DNA of 64,000 nucleotides from Agelas oroides (GCA_949130485.1 OX422185.1:4813928-4877927), one strand, 5' to 3'. Counted from the first letter of the stretch, positions 1-11,163 are shown. Numbers and translations are program-made. The notes: generated by a model from the letters alone, not told the origin.

Positions 1-768
1 AAATTTAATTAGGTACCACTCAGCCACACAAAACTGCTCGCCATCCTCCATTCTTGCCATGTGGTGAGTACTTAGCCTCGTTTCCAGGCCTTCGCGCGTT
101 CGTCGCTTGCAGTACGAAGAACGCGCGAAGGCCCGGAACGAGGCTGGTGAGTATTGGATTACGTGTACATATTAATCGCATTTTTACTTTTTTATTTTCA
201 ATTTTCAAGAAAAAGACCCAGCCGGATCCGTGAAACATCAATTGATCAAATCAATTTGGTATGGCCTTACACTGGTAGGGCACGGCCTCTAGTTGCTAGG
301 GCACGTGCCCCAGTGTGCCCCAGCCTGGCTACGCCACTGGTTTACCTACTTGTACCGTTCGAGCGCTATTTACGCTAGCAGACCTGTCGTTGCAAAAAAC
401 AGCTGTTTGCTACGACGCTCAGCACCATAGCCTGCCTTTATTACTACAATTTCAGAGGGTGAGAACCAACAAACTGCCAGCAATAGTGTCAGTTCTCGCC
501 TGTGTGGGAATGGCACTGCGAAGAGAGAAGCCACAAAACGGCACAATCTCAGTCGCGCACCTCTTGGCGCTATCGACCCTAAAGGGTCTTGAAAGCACAA
601 TCATACTAACCCGATAAATTTCACTTGGTGTGCCAGACCATTACCTCATGAGTGGTTGGGTATGAGACTAGGGTTGCCAAGTTCCTAATTCCAGACTCCA
701 CTGTCTTTACATTTTTCAGTTTGCCACTTAACATACCAAATTAATTTGAATTCACAAGATTAGTACAT
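1..768. other. Intergenic sequence with small transposon remnants
   Basis: I see no gene here. The stretch lies downstream of the minus-strand RAMAC-like gene. It contains a 74-bp foldback (73-146). At about 268-341 it has one end of an element related to the complete one at 24786-25099: both carry 'gtagggca' runs and finish with CTACGCCACTG. The short open frames lack any recognisable domain and look fortuitous. Confidence 0.6.
73..146. mobile_element. Miniature foldback of the TAGCCTCGTTCC family
   Basis: The left half starts TAGCCTCGTTTCCAGGCC and the right half is its inverse (GGCCCGGAACGAGGCT), with a near-palindromic core (CGCGCGTTCGTC / GACGAACGCGCG-like). Direct repeats of 9 bases flank it: GTGAGTACT (64-72) and GTGAGTATT (147-155), 8 of 9 identical. 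The same ends with 9-base duplications recur at 5779 and 51196, which suggests a Mutator-like (MULE) non-autonomous family. Confidence 0.7.
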
Positions 769-1817
769 TTAAAACTGTGGATCTAATTTTGCAATGGTGA
801 TCTTCAGTTGTAGTGGTTTCATTTCATCTTCAACTTGAAATTTGGTGTGTTTCGACTTCTTTCTTTTCTTTTTCTTTTTCTCCTTTCCTGACCTCCCTCC
901 ACCTTCTGTGTCATCATTGACAGTCAGAGGTGACTCAGATCTAGGGGGTCCTTGTGATCGAATAATCAGTTTGGTTGCATTTGATTCACTTGGAACTGCA
1001 GTATATGTAGTAGCGCTTGTATCACTTTGCAGGGTAGTAGGTTGGTGCTCTGCTGGTAAACTCTGTGAATAAAACTCTTTGCTCAGACTCAACACAAGAG
1101 AACCCGAGTCACTATCATCAACAATAATCTCATCGTCTTCTTCATCAGGATCAACCTTGCCAACTATACTAACTTGCTCTGTGAGTATTTCACCAGAAAA
1201 ACGCTGCTGTCCAGAGTTATGTGCCACTACAGTGTGGTGCTTTGAAACAACGGCTTCTTCATTATCACTCTCATCAGAAATAACAATCTGTGGTTTCTTC
1301 TTTTTTCCTTTATTTCGGCTGGACGATGACGACAACGATTGTGAAGTAGTACCCTCTTGTTTATTCTCTGCTTGTTTCGTATGTGCATGTACTATGTCCT
1401 TTGACCCAGACACACTTAAACTGGAGACATTCAATGTTTTCCCATGGTTGATCAACAGGCTGCTAGAAGGATGCATGCTTGGGACTTTGAGTCCAGTACT
1501 TGGAGTACTAGAAGGTAAGCTACTCTGTTTGTTTGTCTTTGAAGAATGTGCCACCTTCTCTCCCTCCTTTTCCTTTTTTCTCCCCTTCTCTCGCTTCACC
1601 GCTGCACGATGTTGTCCCAACTTCTGAGCATGTCGCAGATTCTCAGATGTAACTGTGTTACTGGTCGTGTGAGCAGAGGAAAGGATATCGTGAACATCAC
1701 TGTCAGAAGGTGCCACTTTCAGCTCACTGTCGCCAAATCCCAGATCTAGGAGGGATGTGGGTAGAACACTGTCACCTAGCTGAACTAGGTCCTCCTTTGT
1801 CTCCTCCACAGACACCC
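769..1817 (-). CDS. Exon 5 of RAMAC-like gene (terminal)
   Basis: A 1049-base terminal exon after acceptor CACCATGCAG. It encodes residues 204-552: Ser/Thr-rich and disordered-looking, two acidic SUMO-interaction-like motifs, a basic nuclear-localisation stretch and a conserved-looking end (KPLQLKITIAKLDPQF). Confidence 0.75.
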
Positions 1818-4800
1818 CTGCATGGTGAGAAAAGCAAAACAAAACAAAAACTACAACGAACTAAAATAGTCTGCATGGGAGTAAAATTCTTTCTCGTTAG
1901 TTTTGGACTATAGGTGGCAATTATCTAGTGGCTGCCATATCACGCATTCATGCTTTTGGTTTCCCATTTGTACAGTCCAGGTACTAGAGCGCACAAAAAC
2001 CTGTACACTTTACAGAATGGCGTGATGCCTGCCTTTCAGTGGTTGTAATGTATGGCTGTTAATGGGAATGCAATCCATACCTGAGCACAACGTCTGTTAA
2101 AACAAAGTGTCCATATTTCAGAGGTTAGGAATAGCATTTACAAGCATAATCAGTGACACTTCAATGAGTGGTTGATGGAGCATAGAATGGCAACCCCCAA
2201 AAACGTTTCTGGTTACAGTGCACATGCAAGATTGATAGCCTTGTTCCCAGGCTATCAATCTTGAGTATAAGGCTACAATGTAGATCTACATGTATATCTT
2301 CACTTAACCTTTCTCCTTCTCTTGGACTGTTACATCACCCTCCCTCTCATTGCATATCCTTTCTTCACCCCTTGGGGAATTTGGTTGCCTTAGCAACCGA
2401 CCAGAAGGGGATCGTGACCTTGATCGTGATCTTTGGTAACTGCCATAATCATGAGGAGTGGGTGAGGGATGACGAGGAGGTGTGCGAGGGTGGTGACGAG
2501 GGGAGGGAGAGTCACGACCCCACAAGTGATGAGGGGAGCGGCGGGGTGACCTGTCCCGATATGGGTCCATATCAGGCCTAAAGATAGACAATACCCAAAA
2601 AGCATAAGGTATAAGGTGAACAGGAAGTGAACAGAAAGGAGCAAAATGTTTTAGTGGAATGTGGAACAGAAAGGAGCAAATGTTTTAGAGCAATGTGGAA
2701 CAGAAAGGAGCAAATGTTTTAGTGGAATGTGGAACAGAAAGGAGCAAATGTTTTAGTGGAATGTGGAACAGAAAGGAGCAAATGTTTTAGTGGAATGTGG
2801 AACAGAAAGGTAGCAAATGTTTTAGTGGAATGTGGAACAGAAAGGAGCAAATGTTTTAGTGGAATGTGGAACAGAAAGGTAGCAAATGTTTTAGTGGAAT
2901 GTGGAACAGAAAGGTAGCAAATGTTTTAGTGGAATGTGGAACAGAAAGGTAGCAAATGTTTTAGTGGAATGTGGAACAGAAAGGAGCAAATGTTTTAGAG
3001 CAATGTGGAACAGAAAGGAGCAAATGTTTTAGAGCAATGTGGAACAGAAAGGAGCAAATGTTTTAGTGGAATGTGGAACAGAAAGGAGCAAATGTTTTAG
3101 TGGAATGTGGAACAGAAAGGAGCAAATGTTTTAGTGGAATGTGGAACAGAAAGGTAGCAAATGTTTTAGTGCAACGTGGAACAGAAAGGTAGCAAATGTT
3201 TTAGTGGAATGTGGAACAGAAAGGAGCAAATGTTTTAGTGGAATGTGGAACAGAAAGGTAGCAAATGTTTTAGTGGAATGTGGAACAGAAAGGAGCAAAT
3301 GTTTTAGAGCAATGTGGAACAGAAAGGAGCAAATGTTTTAGAGCAATGTGGAACAGAAAGGAGCAAATGTTTTAGTGGAATGTGGAACAGAAAGGTAGCA
3401 AATGTTTTAGTGCAACGTGGAACAGAAAGGTAGCAAATGTTTTAGTGGAATGTGGAACAGAAAGGAGCAAATGTTTTAGTGCAATGTGGAACAGAAAGGT
3501 AGCAAATGTTTTAGTGGAATGTGGAACAGAAAGGTAGCAAATGTTTTAGTGGAATGTGGAACAGAAAGGTAGCAAATGTTTTAGTGCAATGTGGAACAGA
3601 AAGGTAGCAAATGTTTTAGTGGAATGTGGAACAGAAAGGTAGCAAATGTTTTAGTGCAACGTGGAACAGAAAGGTAGCAAATGTTTTAGTGCAACGTGGA
3701 ACAGAAAGGTAGCAAATGTTTTAGTGGAATGTGGAACAGAAAGGAGCAAATGTTTTAGTGGAATGTGGAACAGAAAGGTAGCAAATGTTTTAGTGGAATG
3801 TGGAACAGAAAGGTAGCAAATGTTTTAGTGGAATGTGGAACAGAAAGGTAGCAAATGTTTTAGTGGAATGTGGAACAGAAAGGTAGCAAATGTTTTAGTG
3901 CAATGTGGAACAGAAAGGAGCAAATGTTTTAGTGCAATGTGGAACAGAAAGGAGCAAATGTTTTAGAGCAATGTGGAACAGAAAGGAGCAAATGTTTTAG
4001 TGCAATGTGGAACAGAAAGGAGCAAATGTTTTAGTGCAATGTGGAACAGAAAGGAGCAAATGTTTTAGAGCAATGTGGAACAGAAAGGAGCAAATGTTTT
4101 AGTGGAGTGTGGAACAGAAAGGTAGCAAATGTTTTAGTGGAATGTGGAACAGAAAGGTAGCAAATGTTTTAGTGGAATGTGGAACAGAAAGGAGCAAATG
4201 TTTTAGTGGAATGTGGAACAGAAAGGTAGCAAATGTTTTAGTGCAACGTGGAACAGAAAGTTGCTTTGTAACAACTACAGTCGAACCTCCCATAACGGAC
4301 CCTCCAAGAAGCAGACAACCTCTCTACAGCGGACAAACGCTTTGTTACAGATTGAAATTACATGTACTATAGTACTAATATATAAATAACCTCCGAGAGG
4401 AGAACGCTTCTTCATTCCGGACAGCAGACAAGATTCGAACTCCTAACGTGACTTTTCAATACAAAGTTGCCTCTAAATAACGGACACCCAGGAAAATCAC
4501 AAGGAAGCTATAACTGCTTTGGAGGATGCGTCTCAATTTTTGGAATATAAGGGACACGGAGATGAAGGCTTATCTGTTGGTTCCACAATTGAGAGGATTA
4601 TGAATCTAAAACATGCATCACCAAGAGAGACAACACTACATGACTAGTAATAATGACAGTCCATAATTCTTTTGTTGATTCATGCATCCACAGCACTCAC
4701 AATACATGTACTTCAATCATTCATTATATTATTCATAATCACTGTTTTTCAACATTCAGTATATGCTCACAATCATGCATTTTATTGATTATCTACCCAT

Positions 4801-7369
4801 ATACAGTGGAACCTCCCTTAACGGATATTCTCTATAGCGGACACCTCATTATACAGGACAAAATGTTGCGGTCCGGATTGAATTTGCATTATGTGTAATA
4901 CTTTACAGCTCTCCGAAATGCGGACACCTCGCTATTCCGTAAAGCGGACAGATTTTGCGGTCCCACTAGTACCTGGACTGTACAAAATTCACTCGATAAT
5001 GCGGACGCTGGCAGGCCTCTCGCACAAGATTGTCCGGCACTGCTGATTGTTCACCAACTGGACATTATACTAGCACTGGTACGCATAGTTCTAGCCTCTG
5101 GTTATCCTTTCTTACCATCGTACAGTGAGGGAGAGCTCTGGAAGGCGCCTTCGTACCACTCAACGGCACGAGTACGCATTGCCACGCCTACCGGAAATAT
5201 ACCGGAAGCTTCCGAGTAGGAACACCTCTTCACTCTGGACACTTTAGATGGCACCAATGGTGTCCACATTATAGAGGTTCCACTGTATTATTATTATTTG
5301 AGGATTATACAGTTGAATCTCCGAGATAGGGACAACCTCCGAACAAAGGACAAAAGACTCGTTTGTTCCCAAAGTGTCCTTTGTTCGGAGGTTCGCCTGT
5401 ATATACTAGCTGTTCTGAGGTATTGTCCATACAGTTTGTGTATGTACATGTATGTACCTTGGTGATCTGGAGCGGTGTCTCCAGGATGATGGTGGGTGTG
5501 GTCTGTAGTCGTCATGGTAGTCCCAGCGAGGCCTCCTGGGGTAGCCTCCTCTTCCCCTTTCACGACTGCGATGGTGATAGCCATGTTTGCTGAAGGGGAG
5601 GAGAAAGTAATGACACACACCCAGGAGGGGTGAGGAGAAAGTCAGGTGACACTAATTAATTTTGGGTTGATCCAATTTAGCGCAATACCAGGAATGAAGC
5701 CTCTCATTTGGCCCAGTCAGTTTATTTTGTGACAGCAAAGGGTAGTCAAGAACAATTTCCAGGAGAAAGAGCTATCCCTAGCCTCGTTCCCAGGCCCAAA
5801 GAGGAGGAGGAGGAGAAAGGGCCTGGTTTCAGCCGTTTGCGCATGCGCTTAATCGCGGTGGAATTCCACCGCCTCCGCATACTATTTATATACTTCCGTA
5901 CACTTGTGACGCCATATTGATACTAAGCGTTACACTGTCCGTAGATTTATTATAGCAGCATATGGCCATGCAAGAGACTCACCGATTGTACTCATCCAGC
6001 AGCTGATTTGAAGCTATAAAAGGAAAGTGCAAGCTCCCGTGGATTCGGTTGACGAGAAGAAGAGGCTACTTACCAATAAAACCAGGTAACTTGGGCTTCC
6101 ACTGCACTTCTGTCCGCCCTTTCTGCTAGAGATCTTCATTGATAAGCAGCGCAAGGCTGTTGAGCAAGGTGCTGAGATAAAAGCTACTCAGGCTAGCTAG
6201 CTAGGCAGGTTTGTTACAGTGGATAGCGACGTCATGCAATCAACCGTGTGACTTGGAAGGCGTCATTAGCACCCTCCCACTGATCAACACGTGGTTAAAT
6301 CCGAGATAATTAAGCGCATGTGCAAACGGCTGAAACCGGCCCTTTCTCCTCCTCCTCCTCTTCGGGCCTGGGAACGAGGCTAAGCTATCCCATAAATGTT
6401 CTACTTTGGTGTGTTTGAAAGACTTTGTCGCTGCAGCTGCTACTGTCTACAAAGAACCTTACTTCTGGAGAACTGAAGGCTAGGAACTCTTTGCATTTCT
6501 GTTTGACCCAAAAAATTTTCGTGTTTGAATCCGTTGCAATTTAGATCTTCTCAGATTGCTTCTGACGCAATCTGGGACAAACTTTCCAAACAACATTTTG
6601 ATGACACATACTTATGTCCAGTAACATGTAAAATTAAATAGCTAATATTGATGGCATCACATAATAACCATACTCAATTTTAAGATTTCTGGGGGGGGGG
6701 GGAATTCCAGGCCCCCCCCCCCCCCCCCCCCCCTCTGTATGAAACCCTGACCACCGTCCATATTAAATGTGTATCGCCTGTGAGCGGCCTGCCATCGTTG
6801 GTAGAAGCACAAACCAGTGTCACGCATGCTTTAACTTCAGTCATCTTTGCTCCGGGTCCCCGACGCTAGTAGCCCTCCACTGGCCTTCACAAGCTTCACG
6901 ATATCGATCTTCGTGAAATATTTGAATGCGCTCATTTAAAATTTACAGTAAGTGGGCGGTCCAAGCAAGCAAACATACACACGCATGTGCACAATGAAGT
7001 CACGCTAGTGTGGGGCTCGCTCAGGCTCGCCCCAATTATTCAATATTCATGGCTTGTATGGGTGGAGCTGTAATCTCCGTGACATCATATCCGGTTAAAC
7101 TCGTGAAAGAACCAGGCCGTTTCTCCTACAAACGGCCTGGGTAGGAGGCTAGGATGTACTCTAAACCATGGCAAAAACAGGTGGGTCACCACCTGGACCT
7201 TGATGAGTCCAGACTGCAACAGAGATTACAATCCTTGGGTTAAATCAACCTCCAGTTGTATATACACGTATGTACAGCACAGGTGGTCCCAGCCCCTCAC
7301 CGCAATCTAACACACACACGCACGTGCGTGCACGCATGCACACGCACACACACACACGCACGCATGCAT

Positions 7370-7405
<36 letters not shown>

Positions 7406-10400
7406 ACACACACATACCTGTCCCAATCTTTGTATCCCCTCCTCTGATATGGGTTTCGTGGAGGCCAGGGATGCATGACCGGTACCTGGCGCCATCTGTG
7501 AGAGAAAGTGAAAAAAGGGATAAAGAAGTACGGAGGGAGAAAAATTGAGAAAAAGGAGGGAGTGGAGCGACTACTGAAATTTATTTAAATATTCCTATAT
7601 ACAGGACAGTTTGATCCAGCAATGATCTTCACATGTGAGTACAATAGTGTACTAGACATCTCTAGGTGGTTTACACGGAGTGTGGATTCAGTTCTAGAAG
7701 GCAAGAGTCTGCGTTGGTGCAGCCGTGTGCAAAACAAAGGCAAGAAAGCACTACACTGAGTCCTTACCGCTGAAAGATAAAAGAAGCTGCTTCTCTCAAG
7801 GTGGTGAGAGCACCGCTGCCTGTTCACCATAATAGGATATCTAATTGACAATGTACTGTACACACAGCTGAAGATCAAATTGCAAATGGTGGCTTGCATC
7901 CTGGCAAAACATGAATCATAGCCAGCTTTTTGCCGCAACTTATATTGAAATTGCCGCCCGGCCAATACATCTAGGGGGTCAGCACAATAATTTGTCATTT
8001 TGTCTAATGGTGAATGTCTCACTGGTAGTGTCAGAAAATTTTCAGCTGTGGTTTTTGGAATGACTACATGTTGCCCTAGACAGACAGACAGAACCAATTG
8101 CTTAGCCCCCACTCTGTGCATGTGGGCAGAAGTGTTTCAGTTTGGCTCCTTGACCCTTCAGCAAAAAGGCTCTAGCACATGAGCATGAACAAGAGGAGGG
8201 AGGGTCTGGTGAAAAACTTAACCCTTCCACAAACTCATGGCTGCATTTCTGTTGTTGATGAGGAAAAGAACACTACATTGGCCAAGTTCTACTACTGAAA
8301 GAACAATTATAATATCACGACAAAGCAGTTTTCTGTACATCAGAAGATAAAATTTAGAGTATCAATGACTGACCAAATGCATTGAAGCACTGACAATGGA
8401 ACTTGCAAGATTGAAATGCCATGCCAGTACAGTTATTCATCAGACCCTTCCTCTCGCACCAGCACTAGAAGACCAAACAAGGGGTGTTTCGGTGGAAGTC
8501 TGTTGAAATTCTGTTGTCAGAATTATGAATATCTCCATTTCAAGAGCGCATAAGAACGGGCGGGTAGAGTGAGAGCGTGTAACTACGTAAATTTGAAACT
8601 GATCGGAATTATTGAACCGTACTAAAAATAGTAACATGTGCTGCGCAGCTGCACATAGACATAAGCCGTTGTTGCTAAGCACATGCCGTGTGTTCTATTT
8701 TTAGTAACAGTTCAATAATTTTGACCAGACTATGGACTTCTATTGGAGTTACATGCTCTTACTCTAGCCGCCCGTTCTTATGCGCTCTTGACATTTTTGG
8801 TAGAGTACCAGGAAGCACTGGTTGAATTGTTATGTATGTTAAAATTTTGAAATTTTGACCCAATATCTGCGGCAAGTTCAGACTACAACTCCCTACTATG
8901 TTCTGCTGAATAGCGCAGAAGCAAGCAAGCCAGTGATTATAAGAATCCCTCCACCTAGTCTCGTTTCCAGACCCTCGGTACAGTACACACATGTGAGAAA
9001 GGAGGGTCTGGTGAATATACAATGTAGTACAAAATTTTTGAGCACCAAGGAATTTGGAGGTAAGAATCTGATTGGTTCATTGGCCAATTATCTTGTATTA
9101 CTGACCACAAGTACTTACATGTAGCTTTACTCATCACACCTTTACAGACCACCTTATCACACTTCAATTTACTGAAGACAAGCAAGCGACTTCAAAGGCT
9201 CAGCTTGGTGAAATTCAATATCAACACTAGCCTTTGGTGTGAGTAGGTATATTCACCAGCCCCTCCTCCCATTTTACTGGGGGTCTTGCTGAAAGTCTAG
9301 GAACGTACGTACCATACCTCGACCTGTTAATTGTTTTTGGAAACGAAGAGTAGGGTGTAGGGTCGGACAGGGATTCGTTTCCAGAAACACCAGCAGAAAC
9401 ATGCATTGGAGGGTACAGGGTGAGGTACAGTTAGTACCTCATATTAGTTGTTGGAGCGAGACTCCCTCCACCCTCCTCCAAGTCAGAAAGCATTGGTGAT
9501 CAATGAGAATCCGTGGATCTATCAGTGTGATACTAAAGTCTGAGACTACATACCTTGGTGGTCGTCCCTTACCATACATTGTTTCCTATTCACTTGCATC
9601 TCAACATGGCATGGAACAAGTGTGGCAGCAATGATGTTAGTCTCGCAGACCAGACGCTACCGTGACTATCTGGCCTGAGACTACAAACTGTCCTTTAATA
9701 TAGCCAAAGTGTATGTTTAGATGAATGGGAATGGGTGATAACTGTAAGCTTGAGCTGGGAATCAGTTGAACCAAACAGTAACAGCTTCTGAACAATGAAG
9801 ACCCTTACCAAGTCAAAGGTCTAAACCACACCCTAAGATGCAAAAAGTAGGCCCATAACCTAATATGAAGGGCCCAGTGGAAAAAGGGGATAACCGTTTT
9901 CAATAACCTCAAAAGGTCAAAGGTCAACAAAGAATTTTTATTGTCTAGCAAGATAACAAGGCTGAATTTCAACAGTACACAGTTTCAACTGTTAAACTTC
10001 AGCCTTGATGATTTGTTTGACAATGAAAATGTTTTGTTGACCTTTGACCTTTTGGGGTCATCGAAAACGGTTATCCCCTTTTTCCACTGAGCCCTTCAAT
10101 TATAAGGTGACACGTATGTCAAAATAAAGCAGCCATGATGTCAAGTGCGTATCCTCTGCATCCCGACTGTGTTTGGATGTGTGTGAATGGTAGTCTACAA
10201 TCACTGAACTGGACTAGTGGACTGGACTAACTAGTGGGCTGGACTAACTAGTGGGCTGACATTTTTTTGTGCTAAAAATAACATTTGTGCTCAGACTTAG
10301 CTCTCATTTAGGTTTAGCTATGAGTCCCAACGCACTCAAAAGACCTGAAACTACACACCATGCTGCACACTAAGCACATAGTAAAGCAAGGCCTCACCCT

Positions 10401-11163
10401 GTAGGATTACTACACATGCAGAGAGAATTGTGTGTCTAGGTTAAAATGCATACTATAACTTTCTCCTTCAATGTTATGGTGTAGACAATAACTCTTCAGT
10501 GAAGGTTCTAGTCACTAGCTACATATACACTTGCAGTTGGATAAATGACTTACACGCTTGTTAAGCTTTGATTATGCTACAGTCACTAATCAGTAAGCAT
10601 TATTAATCTGCAAGTATAATCAAGTATCCAGTAAGACTCATTCCAAGAGATATGTGTACTGCCAATGGTAGATGCCTCAAGGCTTGCCAAGTAGGCTTTA
10701 TAGAATTGAGTGTGCATGCTTCATGTCATCTCGTTGTTAAATATTCATGCTAGAGTCTGTGAAGGAAAGTGGCTATGTCTCCAAATACAACCCTACAGGT
10801 GAGCTGTCATTGGAGAGCATAAAAATCCAGTCCACTGGTCCAGTCCACCAGTGCAGTCCAGCGATTGTAGACTACCGGTGCAAACTAGCTATAGGGCCGA
10901 AATTTGGTTGGAATTTGGTATACTAACAATCGCCAGCTTAGACAAACCCTTAAATATGTTTCAACACGAAACTGTGAAGATCTTTCAGGATGTGAGAAGC
11001 CAAAATTGAGTCTGCCTAGAGAGACAACGTACCTTGGTGGTCTCTGCGTGGTTTGTCTGTAACCCTCATCCTTCTCCGTGTAGCGATACTTGAACAGCTC
11101 CTCGTAGCGAGCTAGCTTCAGCGTTATCTCCTGCACGCTTTCAAAGGGAACATCGACTGCCAT
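769..11163 (-). CDS. RAMAC-like (RNMT-activating mini-protein-like) RS-rich protein, five exons
   Basis: Exons are 11033-11163, 7418-7495, 5458-5589, 2309-2577 and 769-1817, all bounded by AG/GT. Phases 2,2,2,1 join without a stop to give 552 residues. Residues 19-44 carry the pattern YEELF..RYTE.D..Y.....RPP, which matches my recollection of vertebrate RAMAC/FAM103A1, the activating subunit of the RNMT cap-guanine N7 methyltransferase. Residues 45-113 are rich in Arg, Gly, Tyr and Trp, like the RNA-binding tail of RAMAC. Residues 114-203 are RS/PR-rich (RSRSRSRSPS). Residues 204-552 are low-complexity, with two SUMO-interaction-like motifs (IVISDESD at 381, EIIVDDSDS at 433) and a lysine-rich nuclear signal (515-526). 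Vertebrate RAMAC is about 118 residues, so this protein is greatly extended. An upstream in-frame ATG at 11211 would add 16 residues. The role in cap methylation is inferred from the N-terminal motif; the splice model is read directly. Confidence 0.72.
2309..2577 (-). CDS. Exon 4 of RAMAC-like gene (RS-rich)
   Basis: A 269-base exon between acceptor ATCTTTAG and donor GTTAAG. It encodes the serine/arginine/proline-rich segment (DRSPRRSP, RSRSRSRSPS) and ends EKEK in phase 1, which matches the GG that begins exon 5. Confidence 0.72.
2627..4262. repeat. Minisatellite of about 47 copies of a 34/35-bp unit in intron 3
   Basis: The unit reads AATGTGGAACAGAAAGG(T)AGC followed by AAATGTTTTAGTGG. 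Two length variants alternate irregularly: AGGAGC gives 34 bases and AGGTAGC gives 35. There are linker variants GTGGAATG, GAGCAATG, GTGCAATG and GTGCAACG. Copies are otherwise almost identical, which points to recent expansion or homogenisation. It lies between exons 3 and 4 of the RAMAC-like gene. The short open frames in it come from the repeat period and are not genes. Confidence 0.97.
4278..4500. mobile_element. Truncated Tigger/pogo-like TIR fragment
   Basis: Directly after the minisatellite, TA then CAGTCGAACCTCCCATAACG resembles the left terminus of the complete element at 4804. The motif 'ataacggacaccc' recurs near 4480. No matching right end with TA is visible, so this is a fragment. 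Confidence 0.5.
4804..5285. mobile_element. TcMar-Tigger-like MITE
   Basis: 482 bp, flanked by TA dinucleotides (4802-4803, 5286-5287). The left end CAGTGGAACCTCCCTTAACG mirrors the right end (…TATAGAGGTTCCACTG). 'Tagcggacacctc' motifs recur inside. TIR sequence and TA target fit non-autonomous pogo/Tigger elements of animals. It lies within intron 3. Confidence 0.72.
5310..5399. mobile_element. 90-bp Tigger-like foldback
   Basis: Starts CAGTTGAATCTCCG and ends CGGAGGTTCGCCTG, flanked by TA on both sides. Its middle is an almost perfect hairpin (CCGAACAAAGGACA / TGTCCTTTGTTCGG). It ends 58 bases from exon 3. Confidence 0.65.
5458..5589 (-). CDS. Exon 3 of RAMAC-like gene
   Basis: A 132-base exon between acceptor CCTTCAG and donor GTACAT. 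It reads through His/Tyr/Arg/Gly-rich sequence ending SSWRHRSRSP, in phase with exons 2 and 4. Confidence 0.7.
5779..6382. mobile_element. 604-bp MULE-like MITE with 9-bp target duplication
   Basis: Perfect outer ends TAGCCTCGTTCCCAGGCC and GGCCTGGGAACGAGGCTA extend into roughly 75-bp imperfect inverted repeats, including the (GAGGAG)n/(CTCCTC)n tracts. It is flanked by AGCTATCCC at 5770-5778 and 6383-6391. The related repeat near 37890-37900 reads AGCTATCCC once with no insertion, which is an empty site. The TSD length suggests a Mutator-type transposase in trans. Confidence 0.88.
6691..6733. repeat. G-run/C-run inverted pair
   Basis: About 13 G, a short AATTCCAGG spacer, then about 22 C. 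It could form a hairpin or G-quadruplex; homopolymer lengths may be sequencing artefacts. Confidence 0.8.
7310..7414. repeat. (CA)n microsatellite
   Basis: An imperfect CA/GC-interrupted dinucleotide tract directly abutting the donor site of exon 2 (on the minus strand a TG tract starts just inside the intron). The apparent open frames across it are repeat artefacts. Confidence 0.95.
7418..7495 (-). CDS. Exon 2 of RAMAC-like gene
   Basis: A 78-base exon between acceptor CTCTCACAG and donor GTATGT. In the frame set by exon 1 it reads a Trp/Pro/Tyr/Arg-rich peptide (WPPRNPYQRRGYKDWD). The other two frames do not fit the neighbouring phases. The intron side of the donor runs straight into a (CA)n microsatellite. 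Confidence 0.68.
8541..8790. mobile_element. Foldback MITE, 250 bp
   Basis: Left end CAAGAGCGCATAAGAACGGG and right end CCCGTTCTTATGCGCTCTTG are perfect inverses. The inverted repeats extend over about 45 bases and continue loosely inwards (TTATTGAAC / GTTCAATAA). CATTT flanks both sides, so the target duplication may be about 5 bases. Confidence 0.8.
9867..10096. mobile_element. Foldback MITE, about 230 bp
   Basis: Long inverted repeats: GAAGGGCCCAGTGGAAAAAG versus CTTTTTCCACTGAGCCCTTC, continuing through ATAACCGTTTTC and AAAGGTCAAAGGTCAAC. The centre is also palindromic (CAGTTTCAACTGTT). Nearly the whole element can fold on itself. Confidence 0.8.
11033..11163 (-). CDS. Exon 1 of RAMAC-like gene
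   Basis: Encodes the RAM motif and ends in RPP plus AG of the next codon, followed by donor GTACGT. The first Met of this exon (11163) is preferred because the RAMAC motif starts shortly after it. Confidence 0.72.

Larger units (their letters stand above)
5590..7417. other. Intron 2 of RAMAC-like gene, repeat-filled
   Basis: No coding sequence was recognised. From 5650 to 6540 it is a copy of a dispersed repeat also present at 37788-38100, split by the MITE at 5779-6382. A G-run/C-run inverted pair lies at 6691-6733. A small foldback (CAGGCCGTTTCTCC…AACGGCCTGGG) lies near 7110-7150, and a (CA)n tract at 7310-7414. Confidence 0.6.
7496..11032. other. Intron 1 of RAMAC-like gene
   Basis: 3.5 kb without a convincing exon. 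It holds foldback MITEs at 8541-8790 and 9867-10096. It also has a TAGTCTCGTTTCCAGACC / AGGGTCTGGTGAATATAC fragment at 8957-9025, with the mirrored partner (GTATATTCACCAGCCCCTCC) near 9247-9270. A 178-codon minus-strand open frame at 7585-8121 has no recognisable domain and low-complexity composition. Confidence 0.55.

Noticed and set aside
2627-4262. A CRISPR-like array.
   Set aside because: Units are contiguous repeats without unique spacers, and the genome is eukaryotic.
2729-4372. Open frames in the minisatellite (repeated 'MEQKGSKCFSGMWNRKVANV'-type peptides on the plus strand).
   Set aside because: They follow from the 34/35-base unit and change frame with unit length. There is no start context, and they lie on the opposite strand within an intron.
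7256-7548. His/Thr-rich and Cys/Val-rich open frames across the CA repeat.
   Set aside because: Pure products of the dinucleotide repeat. Only the short exon 2 on its left side is supported.
7585-8121. 178-codon minus-strand open frame in intron 1.
   Set aside because: No domain, no splice phase that fits the surrounding gene, and composition like random translation.
9551-9600. Possible extra or alternative exon of the RAMAC-like gene (GGACGACCACCAAG followed by GTATGT on the minus strand, like the end of exon 1).
   Set aside because: Upstream AG sites give either an in-frame stop or a length that breaks the phase between exons 1 and 2. Exons 1 and 2 join cleanly without it.
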